NCBI RefSeq assembly: GCF_023276435.1
Contig: NZ_JALLPO010000004.1
Span: 214,200-278,199 of the forward strand
Reading direction: 5' to 3'
DNA: 64,000 nucleotides
DNA from: Sphaerisporangium perillae
Lineage (GTDB): Bacteria > Actinomycetota > Actinomycetes > Streptosporangiales > Streptosporangiaceae
The notes under the pieces are model-generated. The model saw only the letters and a program-made list of their open reading frames with translations, was not told where the DNA came from and did no database searches. Positions 42,277 to 50,846 of this stretch are shown here, in pieces. The translations under genes and the position numbers were made by a program. Position 1 is the first letter of the stretch; each line of letters starts with the position of its first letter.

Positions 42277-43137
42277 TCAGCGCAAGGAGGAGGCGTCCGC
42301 GCGGGACGGCGGCAGGGCCCCGCCGGACGGCGGCGCCTCGCGGGACGGCGCCTCGCGGGACGGCGGGACCTCGGGGGACGGCAGGACCTCGCGCAGGGCC
42401 GCGATCTCGGCGCGGAGCGCGGCCAGCTCTGCGGCCATCCCGTCGCCGGGCTGGCGCTCGCGCTGGTGCTCCTCCTCCATCGCGCTCACGACCACGGCGA
42501 TGAAGAGGTTCAGCACGACGAACGTGCAGATGAGCACGAAGATCACGAAGAACACCCACGCCGACGGGTGCCGCTCCATGACCTCCCTGTTGATCTCCGA
42601 CCAGCCGTCGCCGGTCATCGTCTGGAACAGCGTGAACAGCGACGTCGGCAGGTCGCCGAAGTACTCGGGGGTCGTCGCGCCGTACAGCTTGGTGCCCATC
42701 ACCGACGCCACGTAGAGCACCAGGGCCAGCAGCACGGCGATCGAGGTCATGCCGGGGACCGCGGTGAGCAGGGCCGCGACCACCCGGCGCAGGCTCGGCA
42801 CCACCGAGATCAGCCGCAGCGCCCGCAGGATGCGCAGCGCCCGCAGCACCGACAGCCCGCCCGCGGTCGGCATGAACGACACGGCGACGATCACCGTGTC
42901 GAAGACGTTCCACGGGTCGAGCAGGAACCGCGCCCGGTACACGTACATCTTGGCCAGCAGCTCGGCGACGAACACGTACAGGGCGGCGTGGTCCACCACG
43001 TGCAGCACGGTGCCGTACGACGCGGTCGCCGAGGGGGAGGTCTCGATGCCCAGGGTCGCCGCGTTCACCACGATGACGGCGATGATCGCGCGCTGGAACC
43101 ACGTCGATTCGAGGGCCTGACGGACACGATCACGCAT
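42277..43137 (-). CDS. Bacterial voltage-gated cation channel (NaChBac-like) with atypical filter
   Basis: A 286-residue six-helix channel subunit. The S4 voltage sensor has Arg at every third position (R99, R102, R105, R108 in VLRALRILRALRL). The pore loop is TLFQTMTGDGWSEI with filter T175-G-D-G-W-S180. The S6 helix is VFFVIFVLICTFVVLNLFIAV. A C-terminal heptad coiled coil (AAELAALRAEIAALREVL) is as in BacNav tetramers. It differs from NaChBac (TLESWAS) by Gly for Leu, Asp for Glu and Gly for Ser in the filter. The tail holds short PPSREAPSREAPP repeats. ATG 43137 is used because the family begins here; earlier in-frame starts lack ribosome sites. Confidence 0.88.
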   Translation of the reverse strand: MRDRVRQALESTWFQRAIIAVIVVNAATLGIETSPSATASYGTVLHVVDHAALYVFVAELLAKMYVYRARFLLDPWNVFDTVIVAVSFMPTAGGLSVLRALRILRALRLISVVPSLRRVVAALLTAVPGMTSIAVLLALVLYVASVMGTKLYGATTPEYFGDLPTSLFTLFQTMTGDGWSEINREVMERHPSAWVFFVIFVLICTFVVLNLFIAVVVSAMEEEHQRERQPGDGMAAELAALRAEIAALREVLPSPEVPPSREAPSREAPPSGGALPPSRADASSLR

Positions 43138-43239
43138 GGGGGCGAGCACTCCAGGAGTCGGAGACCGGGATGCGCAAGATCCTAGAGGTCTGTCCGGCTC
43201 CGCCCCCATCTGACCGCCTCGACGGCCGCGGGGGTTTGC

Positions 43240-43473
43240 TCAGTGCGGCGGGCCGTAGGGCTCGATGGGGGGGTCGGTGAACGGGCCGCCCGCCGGCGGG
43301 CTGACCCGGCGGCCGGCCTCCTCCTCGACGCGCACCGCGTACAGGCCCTGCTCGGGCATGAGAGGCACCAGCCCGTAGTCGGTGTCGACCTCGTCCTCGG
43401 TGAGACCCAGCTGCCGCATGGCCTGTTCGAGGGTCGCCTCCGAGGGGGCGAGCTGCACGGTGACCAGGACCAT
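43240..43473 (-). CDS. Small protein encoded next to the subtilase
   Basis: A 77-residue soluble acidic protein beginning MVLVTVQLAPSEATLEQAMRQLG. The middle part, TEDEVDTDYGLVPLMPEQGL followed by YAVRVEEEAGRR, reads as a small beta/alpha fold, then comes a Pro-rich tail. I do not recognise a named family. It lies 47 bases downstream of a cytoplasmic-looking subtilase on the same strand, so a protease-associated inhibitor, chaperone or substrate role is possible. ATG 43473 was chosen because the upstream extension has no coding character. Confidence 0.65.
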   Translation of the reverse strand: MVLVTVQLAPSEATLEQAMRQLGLTEDEVDTDYGLVPLMPEQGLYAVRVEEEAGRRVSPPAGGPFTDPPIEPYGPPH

Positions 43474-43520
43474 GGCCCCCACGCTACGCGTCCCCGCCGG
43501 GCCCGTACACGAGGGCCCCC

Positions 43521-44885
43521 TCACAGCCGCTGACGCGCCGTCCGCCGCTTCAGCGCCGACAGCAGCGACGCGGTGTCGGCGATGCCGTACCCGTAGTCGT
43601 AGTCGAACCCCACGTCGCTGCGGTCCTCGGCGGTGCGGTGCAGCAGGGTGCGCAGCTGGCTCGGGGAGATCTGGGAGGCGGGCCAGCGGGTGCGGATCGC
43701 GGCCACGAGCCCGGCGGCCACCGGGCAGGCGGCCGAGGTGCCCGAGTCGGGCGTGTCATCGCCGAACGCCTTGGAACCGGAGAAGTGCGTGTAGGCGCAG
43801 ATGTCGGGCTTGTGGTCGCTCAGCCGCCCCGGCCCCTGCGAGGAGTAGCCCACCCGCTCGCCGCTCGTGTCGACGCCGCCGACCGACAGGACCTGCGGGT
43901 GGGAGTTGGCGCCGACGATGGGACGGCCGGGAAAGCCGCACCGGCGGTCCTTGCACTCGAGACCGCAGTTGCCCGCCGCGAACAGGATGTCGGCGCCCGC
44001 CTGCTCCAGGCTGCCCACGATGATGTTGAACGGGTGGGCCGCGTTGTCGGAGTAGTTGCCCGGCTGCCCGGGAGGCAGGTCCCAGAGCGGGGAGAACGAC
44101 CCCCAGCTGTTGCTGACGACCAGGGCCCGGGTGGCGGCGGGCTGCGCGTCGAGGACCGAGCGCAGGTGGGCGAACGCGGCCACCGCGTCGGAGAGCAGGC
44201 CGTCCATGGCCGTGCCGCCCTGCCGCCGCGAGAGCAGGACCGGCACGTCGATCAGCGTGGCGCGCGGAGCGGCGATGAGCGTGTCGAAGGCGCACATCGT
44301 GCCGTGGTCGACGGCGAACCCTCCGGCCTGGCCGGAGACGCCGGATGGGTTCCAGCTCCGGTCGTGGTCGACGGTCACGTCCCTGCCGAACTGACGGGTC
44401 ACGTGGGCGGCGTTGACGCCGGTGTCGCAGACCGCGAGCGCCACGCCCGTGCCGTCGTAGCCCTCGGCCTGCAGCTCGGTCACCCGCATCAGGCGGGCGA
44501 CGTCCTGCCAGGTGCCGACGGAAGGGGTGCCCGCGCAGGTGAGGCTGGTCTCGATCACCGGGTCGGCGTAGACGCCGATCACGTCGCGGGCGCGGCCCGG
44601 CAGCAACGCCAGGCGCGCGGAGCTCTCGTCGTCGGAGATCTCGCCGCGCACCAGGACCGAGGCCTCCTCCGGCGCCATGGAGAACAGCAGCGGCTGGTTG
44701 AGCGACAGCGGATCGCCGCCGGCGGTGGCCGGCCGGGCCCTCGGCAGGGCGACGGGGGTGTAGGAGTGGTCGAGCGCGACCCCGGGAAGGCCGTCGGTGA
44801 CGTCCGCGGTGGTGGCGGTGAGGTCGGGCGCCGCCACGGCGGCGACGATGTCGGGAGAGGGACGGAGCTGGATCAGGACCCGCAT
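43521..44885 (-). CDS. S8-family subtilisin-like serine protease without signal peptide
   Basis: A 454-residue protease with the full S8 triad: Asp154 (ALAVCDTGVN), His194 (FAVDHGTMCAF), Ser384 (DSGTSAACPVAAG), and oxyanion Asn306 (LFAAGNCG). About 130 N-terminal residues (MRVLIQLRPSPDIVAAVA onward) may be a propeptide/I9-like domain. There is no signal peptide or membrane anchor, so the enzyme is intracellular or exported by another route. Paired Cys at C307, C311 and C316 (NCGLECKDRRCGF) could bind metal or form a disulfide. The partner small gene follows 47 bases downstream. Confidence 0.88.
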   Translation of the reverse strand: MRVLIQLRPSPDIVAAVAAPDLTATTADVTDGLPGVALDHSYTPVALPRARPATAGGDPLSLNQPLLFSMAPEEASVLVRGEISDDESSARLALLPGRARDVIGVYADPVIETSLTCAGTPSVGTWQDVARLMRVTELQAEGYDGTGVALAVCDTGVNAAHVTRQFGRDVTVDHDRSWNPSGVSGQAGGFAVDHGTMCAFDTLIAAPRATLIDVPVLLSRRQGGTAMDGLLSDAVAAFAHLRSVLDAQPAATRALVVSNSWGSFSPLWDLPPGQPGNYSDNAAHPFNIIVGSLEQAGADILFAAGNCGLECKDRRCGFPGRPIVGANSHPQVLSVGGVDTSGERVGYSSQGPGRLSDHKPDICAYTHFSGSKAFGDDTPDSGTSAACPVAAGLVAAIRTRWPASQISPSQLRTLLHRTAEDRSDVGFDYDYGYGIADTASLLSALKRRTARQRL

Positions 44886-45074
44886 GAGGACACCACCCTG
44901 AGATCGCTAAGACGGGGACCTCACCACGTTCCTGCATGGGTGAGGACCGCGTCCACCAGCAGAAATGCCGCGCCGCCTGGCATATCCGGTAAACGCCTGC
45001 GAATCGCCGGAGAAATTTTCGGCGTGGACGACGATCATCGCGGTCGCGCGTGAGGCTTTCGCGAAACGCGGCGG

Positions 45075-47138
45075 GTGACTACGTTGAGACCCGTGATCGC
45101 CGAGGTCGAAACCCCGTCCCGTCCCGAGCCAGGCACCACAGGAGAGCACTGGATACCTGTGCGCCCGAGGTTGGTGGTGGCCAGCGCCTTCATGTTGTTC
45201 CTGGAGCTGGCGCTGATCCGCTGGACCGGGTCCAACATCGTCCACCTCAGCTACTTCACGAACTTCGTGCTGCTTGGCTCGTTCCTCGGCATCGGCCTGG
45301 GCTTCCTGCGCGTCGGGCGCAGCGGCAGGCAGCCGTACTACTCACCGGTCGTCCTCGCGCTGCTGGTCCTGGTCGTCTTCTTCTTCCCGGTGACCGTGAA
45401 CCGCGAGACCGAGGGCGTCCTGTACTTCACCAGCCTGTCCACCAGCGGGCCGCCCGCCTGGGCCATCCTCCCGGTGGTGTTCGCCGCCGCGGCGCTGGTG
45501 CTCATGGGGCCCGCCGAGATGGTCGGCAGATGCTTCCCCGAGCTGCCGCGGCTGGACGCCTACCGCTTCGACCTCATCGGCAGCCTCACCGGCATCGCGA
45601 TGTTCTCGCTGCTGTCGTTCGCGAGCGCGCCGCCGGTCGCGTGGGGCCTGATCGCGGCGTGCGCGTACGGCGTGCTGCTCCAGCCGCGCTCCCTGCTGCG
45701 CTACCTCGGGCTCGTCACCGTGCCCTCGCTGGTCATCGTCGCCGCCCTCGGGGTGGAGACGCTCACCGCGGGCGCGCTGTGGTCTCCGTACTACAAGGTC
45801 ACCTACCAGCGCCACTACCTCGGCGACGTGCCGATCATGGACATCGCGGTCAACGGCATCCCCCACCAGCAGGCGATCCCGGCCGTCAACCGGCTGCAGT
45901 GGGAGCGCCAGTACGCCCTGCCCTACGAGCGTGCGGCGGCGGCCGGCCTCGACGACGTGCTCATCGTCGGCGCGGGCAGCGGCACCGACGTGGCCATCGC
46001 CCTGTCCAAGGGCGCGAAGCACGTGGACGCGGTGGAGATCGACCCCAAGCTCAGGGAGCTCGGCGGCCTCTACCATCCCGACCGGCCCTATGACGACCCG
46101 CGCGTCACGACCCACATCACCGACGGCCGCGCCTACCTCGAAGGCACCGGCAAGAAGTACGACCTCATCCTGTTCGCCCTGCCCGACTCGCTCACCCTGG
46201 TCTCTGGAGCCAGCTCGCTCCGCCTGGAGAGCTACCTGTTCACCCAGCAGGCCATGCGCGCCGCGCACGACCACCTCAAGCCGGGCGGCGCCTTCTCGAT
46301 GTACAACTACTACCGGGAGGAGTGGCTGGTCGACCGGCTCGCCTCCACGGCGCAGGCCGCCTTCGGGCACAAGCCCTGCGTCGACGAGGTCGGCGCGGGA
46401 CGGCAGGCGGTGATCACCGCCGGGATCACCGTGGCCGACCAGCGCTGCGAGGGCGAGTGGACCGGCGCGAAGGCCGACACGCCGCCTCCGGCCGTGGACG
46501 ACCGTCCCTTCCTGTACCTCCACGGGCGCGACATCCCGTCCATCTACCTCATCGCGCTCGGATTGATCCTCCTGGTCAGCATCGTCGCGGTCCGCGCGGT
46601 CGCCGGGCCGTTCCGCCGGATGCGGCCCTACGCCGACCTGTTCCTGCTCGGCGTCTCGTTCCTGTTGCTGGAGACCAAGAACGTCACCGGGTTCGCGCTG
46701 CTGTTCGGCACCACCTGGGTCGTCAACGCCATCGTGTTCGCCGGAGTGCTCGTGGCGGTGCTGGCCGCGGTGGAGGTGACCCGGCGCTTCCGCACGCCGC
46801 CGTTGCCGGTCATGTACGCCATCCTGCTCGGCGGGCTGGTGCTCGCCGCGCTGGTGCCCAACTCCTGGCTGCTCGGCCTGCCGCTGCCGCTGCGGGCGGT
46901 GTGCGCGGTGGTCGTCGCGTTCCTGCCGATCTTCGCCGCCAACGTGGTGTTCGCCAAGCGCTTCGCCGACACCGCCGACGCCACCGTGGCCTTCGGCGCC
47001 AACCTCCTCGGCGCCATCCTCGGCGGCTGCCTTGAGTACCTCTCGCTCATCATCGGCTACGAGGGTCTCCTGGTCGTCGCCGGCCTGCTGTACCTGGGAG
47101 CCTTCGCCCTGCTTCCGCGCACGGCCAGAGCCCTCTAA
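45075..47138 (+). CDS. Polytopic membrane protein with a spermidine-synthase-like domain
   Basis: A 687-residue protein. About seven N-terminal helices (from LVVASAFMLFLELALIRWTG) lead into a soluble Rossmann domain at about residues 290-450: DDVLIVGAGSGTDVAIALSK, HVDAVEIDPKLRELG, DDPRVTTHITDGRAYLEGTG. This domain resembles aminopropyltransferase/SpeE folds. Six more helices follow (from LIALGLILLVSIVAVRAV). Such fused proteins are widespread but uncharacterised; a membrane-bound methyl- or aminopropyl-transferase-like activity is inferred. GTG 45075 is the longest start without a clear ribosome site; GTG 45093 is possible. Confidence 0.8.
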   Translation: MTTLRPVIAEVETPSRPEPGTTGEHWIPVRPRLVVASAFMLFLELALIRWTGSNIVHLSYFTNFVLLGSFLGIGLGFLRVGRSGRQPYYSPVVLALLVLVVFFFPVTVNRETEGVLYFTSLSTSGPPAWAILPVVFAAAALVLMGPAEMVGRCFPELPRLDAYRFDLIGSLTGIAMFSLLSFASAPPVAWGLIAACAYGVLLQPRSLLRYLGLVTVPSLVIVAALGVETLTAGALWSPYYKVTYQRHYLGDVPIMDIAVNGIPHQQAIPAVNRLQWERQYALPYERAAAAGLDDVLIVGAGSGTDVAIALSKGAKHVDAVEIDPKLRELGGLYHPDRPYDDPRVTTHITDGRAYLEGTGKKYDLILFALPDSLTLVSGASSLRLESYLFTQQAMRAAHDHLKPGGAFSMYNYYREEWLVDRLASTAQAAFGHKPCVDEVGAGRQAVITAGITVADQRCEGEWTGAKADTPPPAVDDRPFLYLHGRDIPSIYLIALGLILLVSIVAVRAVAGPFRRMRPYADLFLLGVSFLLLETKNVTGFALLFGTTWVVNAIVFAGVLVAVLAAVEVTRRFRTPPLPVMYAILLGGLVLAALVPNSWLLGLPLPLRAVCAVVVAFLPIFAANVVFAKRFADTADATVAFGANLLGAILGGCLEYLSLIIGYEGLLVVAGLLYLGAFALLPRTARAL

Positions 47139-47158
47139 CCCGCCCCGGATACACCGAA

Positions 47159-47190
47159 GGCCGGCCCGGGCGTGCAGCCGCGGGCCGGCC
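47159..47190. terminator. Bidirectional terminator between converging genes
   Basis: GGCCGGCCCG (47159-47168) and CGGGCCGGCC (47181-47190) are perfect complements. A GGC/GCC pair extends the stem into the 12-base loop. It is in the 88-base gap between the spermidine-synthase-like and LCP genes. Confidence 0.65.
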
Positions 47191-47226
47191 CGGTACAGGG
47201 CAGGCGGGGGACCGGTGCGGGACCGG

Positions 47227-48801
47227 TCAGAAGCCGCAGGCCTCCTGGAGGGTCTTGGCGGCGGCCTTGCTCTGCTGGTTGGGGGTCGGGGTCTTCACCG
47301 GGGTGGAGGCCGTCGGGGTGCGGGAGGGGGCGGGGGTCGCCGCGGAGCCGCCGCCGCTCGGGGTGGGGGTCGATCCCGACGGCGAGGAGCTCGCGCCGGG
47401 GCTCGCGGTCACGCCCGCGGCCAGGGTCTTGGTCCCGGCGCGCTCGGACTCCTTGATCGCCTGGGTGGTGAGGCGGCGGATCTTCAGCCAGTCGGCGGCG
47501 CCGGGCCAGATGGTGGGCGGCACGAACTGCAGGCTCGTGGTCTTGCCGTCCTTGACCTTCAGGGCGAGCGGCACCAGGTGCTCCAGCAGGTCGCGCGGGA
47601 TGTCGGTGCGGAACATGTGCCGGGTGGCCGTGGCGATCTTGCTGAAGTTCGCGAGCACGACGCTGGGCGTGGCCTGGTTGAGAAGAGCGCCCATGATGCA
47701 GCGCTGCCGGCCCATGCGGGAGAAGTCGTCGCTGCCGACGCGGGAGCGGCCGTACCAGAGCACGTGCTCGCCGTCGAGCAGGTGGGTGCCCGCCTTGATC
47801 GTGCCGGCCGTGCCGAAATGGCCGCCCCACGGCGTGTCCTGCTCGACGCGGACCTCCAGGCCGCCGATGGCGTCGATGAGGGCGGCGAAGCCGAACATGT
47901 CGACGATCGCGTAGTAGTCGACCTTGATGCCGAGCGTGTGGCCGATGGCGCTCTTGAGCTCCTGGGGGCCCTTGCCCTTGCCGAGGTGGTCCTCGGCGTA
48001 CTGCCACACCTCGTTCAGCAGGCCCTGCCCGGAGTCGCCGGTGAACCCGTTGGGGAACCGCGCGGCGAGCGGGTCGCCCTTGGGGAAGCGGACGAACTGC
48101 AGGTTGCGCGGCAGGCTGAACATCACCGCGTTGCCGGTTCTGACATCGACGCTGGCCACGGTCATGCTGTCGGTCCGCACGCCGGTCCTGTTGCCGGCGG
48201 CGTCCCCGCCGATGAGCAGGAAGTTCACCCGGCGGCGGCCGTTCCACGGGTCCTCCTGCTTGACCGGCGCCACGGTCGTGCCCGGCTGCTGCTGGAAGAT
48301 CGCGTCCGCGGTCTCGCGCACGGTCATCATGCTGCTCGCCGTCAGGGCGAAGGGCGCCATGACGCTCACGCACAGGACGCCGACCACGATGCCCGAGATG
48401 ATCTGGCCGGTCTGCGGGAGCCGGTCGGGGCCGAGGGCGATGTAGGAGGTGATGATGAGCGCGAACCACGCCAGCGCGCCGAGCGCCGCGGCGATGACGA
48501 TCCCCAGCAGCGTGCTGTCCTTGACGGCGAGGCCGACGTTCGTGCCGAGGACGACCGCGAAGACGACGCCGGCGACGAGCAGCAGGCCGAAGGCCCCGAG
48601 CAGGATGAACCCGGTCCGCCGGCGGCCGGCCCGCAGGTGGGCCGCGCCGGGGACGATCGCGGACAGGCCGGTCCATCCGATGATCGAGGCGGTGGTGGGA
48701 GCCTTGGCGAAGCGGGGAGTGGCGGTGTTCCGCCTCGGGGCGGGTTCCCCGGGGCCGTCTCCGGCCGCCTCCCCCGCTGTTCGGCCCTGAGGCGTGGTCA
48801 C
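47227..48801 (-). CDS. LytR-CpsA-Psr (LCP) family cell-wall polymer ligase
   Basis: A 524-residue protein. Four hydrophobic segments occupy about residues 38-155 (from ASIIGWTGLSAIVPGAAHLR), then an extracellular LCP domain: VNFLLIGGDAAGNRTGVRTD, DSMTVASVD, SLPRNLQF, VDYYAIVDMFGFAALIDAIG, GGLEVRVEQD and SRVGSDDFSRMGRQRCIM. The conserved Arg and Asp residues of the polyprenyl-phosphate site are present. The C-terminus is a Ser/Thr/Pro-rich tail ending EACGF. LCP enzymes attach anionic glycopolymers to peptidoglycan, so it is a possible partner of the nonulosonate polymer locus. GTG 48801 is preceded by GGGAG. Confidence 0.9.
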   Translation of the reverse strand: MTTPQGRTAGEAAGDGPGEPAPRRNTATPRFAKAPTTASIIGWTGLSAIVPGAAHLRAGRRRTGFILLGAFGLLLVAGVVFAVVLGTNVGLAVKDSTLLGIVIAAALGALAWFALIITSYIALGPDRLPQTGQIISGIVVGVLCVSVMAPFALTASSMMTVRETADAIFQQQPGTTVAPVKQEDPWNGRRRVNFLLIGGDAAGNRTGVRTDSMTVASVDVRTGNAVMFSLPRNLQFVRFPKGDPLAARFPNGFTGDSGQGLLNEVWQYAEDHLGKGKGPQELKSAIGHTLGIKVDYYAIVDMFGFAALIDAIGGLEVRVEQDTPWGGHFGTAGTIKAGTHLLDGEHVLWYGRSRVGSDDFSRMGRQRCIMGALLNQATPSVVLANFSKIATATRHMFRTDIPRDLLEHLVPLALKVKDGKTTSLQFVPPTIWPGAADWLKIRRLTTQAIKESERAGTKTLAAGVTASPGASSSPSGSTPTPSGGGSAATPAPSRTPTASTPVKTPTPNQQSKAAAKTLQEACGF

Positions 48802-48886
48802 AAGTGCTCCCTCATGACGGTCGGAATCCTGCCGTCAACCAGGAGAAACCCATCAGTGGCCCCCCGCCGGTTCACGGATTTCCAGG

Positions 48887-48892
48887 ATTCTA
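48887..48892 (-). promoter_or_regulatory. Candidate -10 box of the LCP gene
   Basis: TAGAAT read on the minus strand at 48892-48887 lies about 85 bases before the LCP start. The matching -35 region is weak (CAGTGA-like, 17 bases upstream). The rest of 48802-49049 holds no gene. Confidence 0.3.
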
Positions 48893-49049
48893 ACCCCCAT
48901 ACCTGGACATCACTGACGCAAAGCCAATATTGGGGTATCGGACCGTAACGCGAAGGTGAAGAGCTCTCGCGGCCTGACAGGCGATGTCAACGCGCCGGGG
49001 CCCGATGTCAAGCCTCCGGGACGCCCCGGCCTGCCCGGACGGCGCCGGA

Positions 49050-49087
49050 GACCGGCCGCCCGGGTGGGGGTGCCCAGGCGGCCGGTC
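49050..49087 (-). terminator. Terminator after the YpfJ-type metallopeptidase gene
   Basis: An 11-base perfect stem, GACCGGCCGCC (49050-49060) with GGCGGCCGGTC (49077-49087), encloses a loop that itself can pair GGG with CCC. It begins five bases after the stop. Confidence 0.6.
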
Positions 49088-49092
49088 GTCCG

Positions 49093-50643
49093 CTACGAGG
49101 TCGAGGAGGCGGAGGCGAGCCAGGTGTTGCACTGGAAGGCCTTGGTCCGCTCGTAGCCCTGCCTGAACCAGCGGCCGCTGTTCGGCGGGCTGCCGTGGTC
49201 GCGGGGGTACCCCGGCCAGTCGCCGACGTTGGAGAAGAAGTAGTACAGGTTGTTGCGGCGGGTCGCCGGGATCGGGTAGCCGGCCGCCACAGACCTCATC
49301 CACATGCCGCTGAAGCAGTTCGCCTGCAGCTCGTACCTGCGGCTCAGCGCGAGCCTGCCGCTCTGCGTCCGCGAGGACAGCGTCTTGGTCCACCAGGAGT
49401 TGGCCAGCCCGGACAGCTGCTGCACGTGGTGACCGTACTCGTGGGCCATCATGCCGGTGAACGCGCCGTGCCAGCTGGAGAGCGACCCGTACCCCCGCTG
49501 GTTGCCCCTGCCCTGTGCCATCGCCGAGGTCGAGGCGTAGATCGTCGAGTTGCGCGGGCAGTAGTAGGGGACGATGCTTCCCCGCTGCGGGAAGTCGCCG
49601 CACGCGCCCCGTCCCCCTCGTGCGGTGATGGCGTAGTGGGGCGGGGCGAAGGCGATGCCGACGCGGCCCAGCGCGGCGGACCACGTCCGGTTCATGCACT
49701 GCCCCGTCTTCAGGATCAGTGACCTCAGCTGGGCGTTGTTGAAGACATTGGTCGGGGCGGCGCGGCAGTTGGTCCGCGGCAGGGTGCCCACCCGGTAGAC
49801 CGTGTTCCCGGTCAGGCTGGTGTTCAGCTTGGGCAGGCTCTTGGCGGTGCTCGTCTCCGACGTGGAGTCGGAGGTGTCGCGGGTGGGCGTCGCCTTGGAG
49901 GAGGACGTCGGGAACGGCTTCGGGGTGTACGGCTTGAAGGTCGGCGCCACGAAGGTCGGGATCGCCACCGGAGAGGTCGGGTCGGGGTGACGGGTGCTCT
50001 TGAACAGCGCGGAGCCGATCACCAGCAGCACGAACACGGCGGCGATCACGCCGAATAGGCCGCCGATGACGCCCCCCGCGCTGGACTTGCGCCGCGGCGG
50101 GCGCCAGTGCGGCGGCATCGGGCCGCGCGGCCCGTACGGGCCGCCGGGCGGGCCAGGGGGAGGGGCCCAGCCCGGGGCGGGAAGCTGCGCCGGGTAGGGC
50201 GCCTGGCCGCCGCGCGGGTACGGCCCAGGGCCGCCCGGGGGCGGGTACGGAGCCTGGCCGCCTCCGGGGGGATACGGCTGCCCGCCGCCCGGCGGGTACG
50301 GCGCGGTCCCCGGCGGGTAGGGCCGCCCCCCTCCCGGCGGGGGAGCCTGGTGCGGCGGCCCCTGCGGGGGCTGCGGCCCTCCCGGCCCCTGCGGCGGGTA
50401 CGGCTGCCGGTAGGGCGACTGGGGCGGGGGCGGCTGGGCGGGTCCCGGCTGTCCCTGGGGCGGCCGGCCCTGCGGCGGGTACCCGGGCGGTGGCTGCCGC
50501 GGGTCGCGTGGCGGCTGCGGCGGGCCGGAAGGAGGGGCCGCCGGCCCGCCGGGACGTCCGGTCCATGCCGGGTCCTGGGGCGGCGGATAGGGATGGCGTC
50601 CGCCGGATGGTGGTGGAAGTGGGTGCTGTCCGTTACCCGCCAT
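49093..50643 (-). CDS. Membrane-anchored neutral zinc metallopeptidase (YpfJ family)
   Basis: A 516-residue protein. Residues 1-190 are an extreme Pro/Gly/Tyr-rich cytoplasmic tail with repeats of the PYPPGGGQ kind. One membrane helix follows (about 202-222, GGVIGGLFGVIAAVFVLLVI), then a Ser/Thr linker. The extracellular peptidase domain has the zinc site MMAHEYGHHVQQLSG and the downstream RRYELQANCFSGMWM. Several cysteines (NCRAAP, GQCMNR, GACGDF, YYCPR) could form disulfides. Function of the YpfJ family is unknown; wall-associated proteolysis is likely. ATG 50643 is used because the AAAGGGGG site is upstream. Confidence 0.9.
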   Translation of the reverse strand: MAGNGQHPLPPPSGGRHPYPPPQDPAWTGRPGGPAAPPSGPPQPPRDPRQPPPGYPPQGRPPQGQPGPAQPPPPQSPYRQPYPPQGPGGPQPPQGPPHQAPPPGGGRPYPPGTAPYPPGGGQPYPPGGGQAPYPPPGGPGPYPRGGQAPYPAQLPAPGWAPPPGPPGGPYGPRGPMPPHWRPPRRKSSAGGVIGGLFGVIAAVFVLLVIGSALFKSTRHPDPTSPVAIPTFVAPTFKPYTPKPFPTSSSKATPTRDTSDSTSETSTAKSLPKLNTSLTGNTVYRVGTLPRTNCRAAPTNVFNNAQLRSLILKTGQCMNRTWSAALGRVGIAFAPPHYAITARGGRGACGDFPQRGSIVPYYCPRNSTIYASTSAMAQGRGNQRGYGSLSSWHGAFTGMMAHEYGHHVQQLSGLANSWWTKTLSSRTQSGRLALSRRYELQANCFSGMWMRSVAAGYPIPATRRNNLYYFFSNVGDWPGYPRDHGSPPNSGRWFRQGYERTKAFQCNTWLASASSTS

Positions 50644-50846
50644 TTCGCGCGCCCCCTTTCCCGGCCGCATTAGGCCGAGCGTTCTCCCCTGTCACAAGAT
50701 CCACATTCTGGACCATTTTGGACAGAACTCTACTCATTTCCCAATAGTCACGCATGTAGCGGTATCTGGTTACATTCTGAAATCATCCAAGGTGATCTCT
50801 GCGATGTTCCGGAATCGCCGCACCCCTCTGCCCTAGCTTCGATTCC

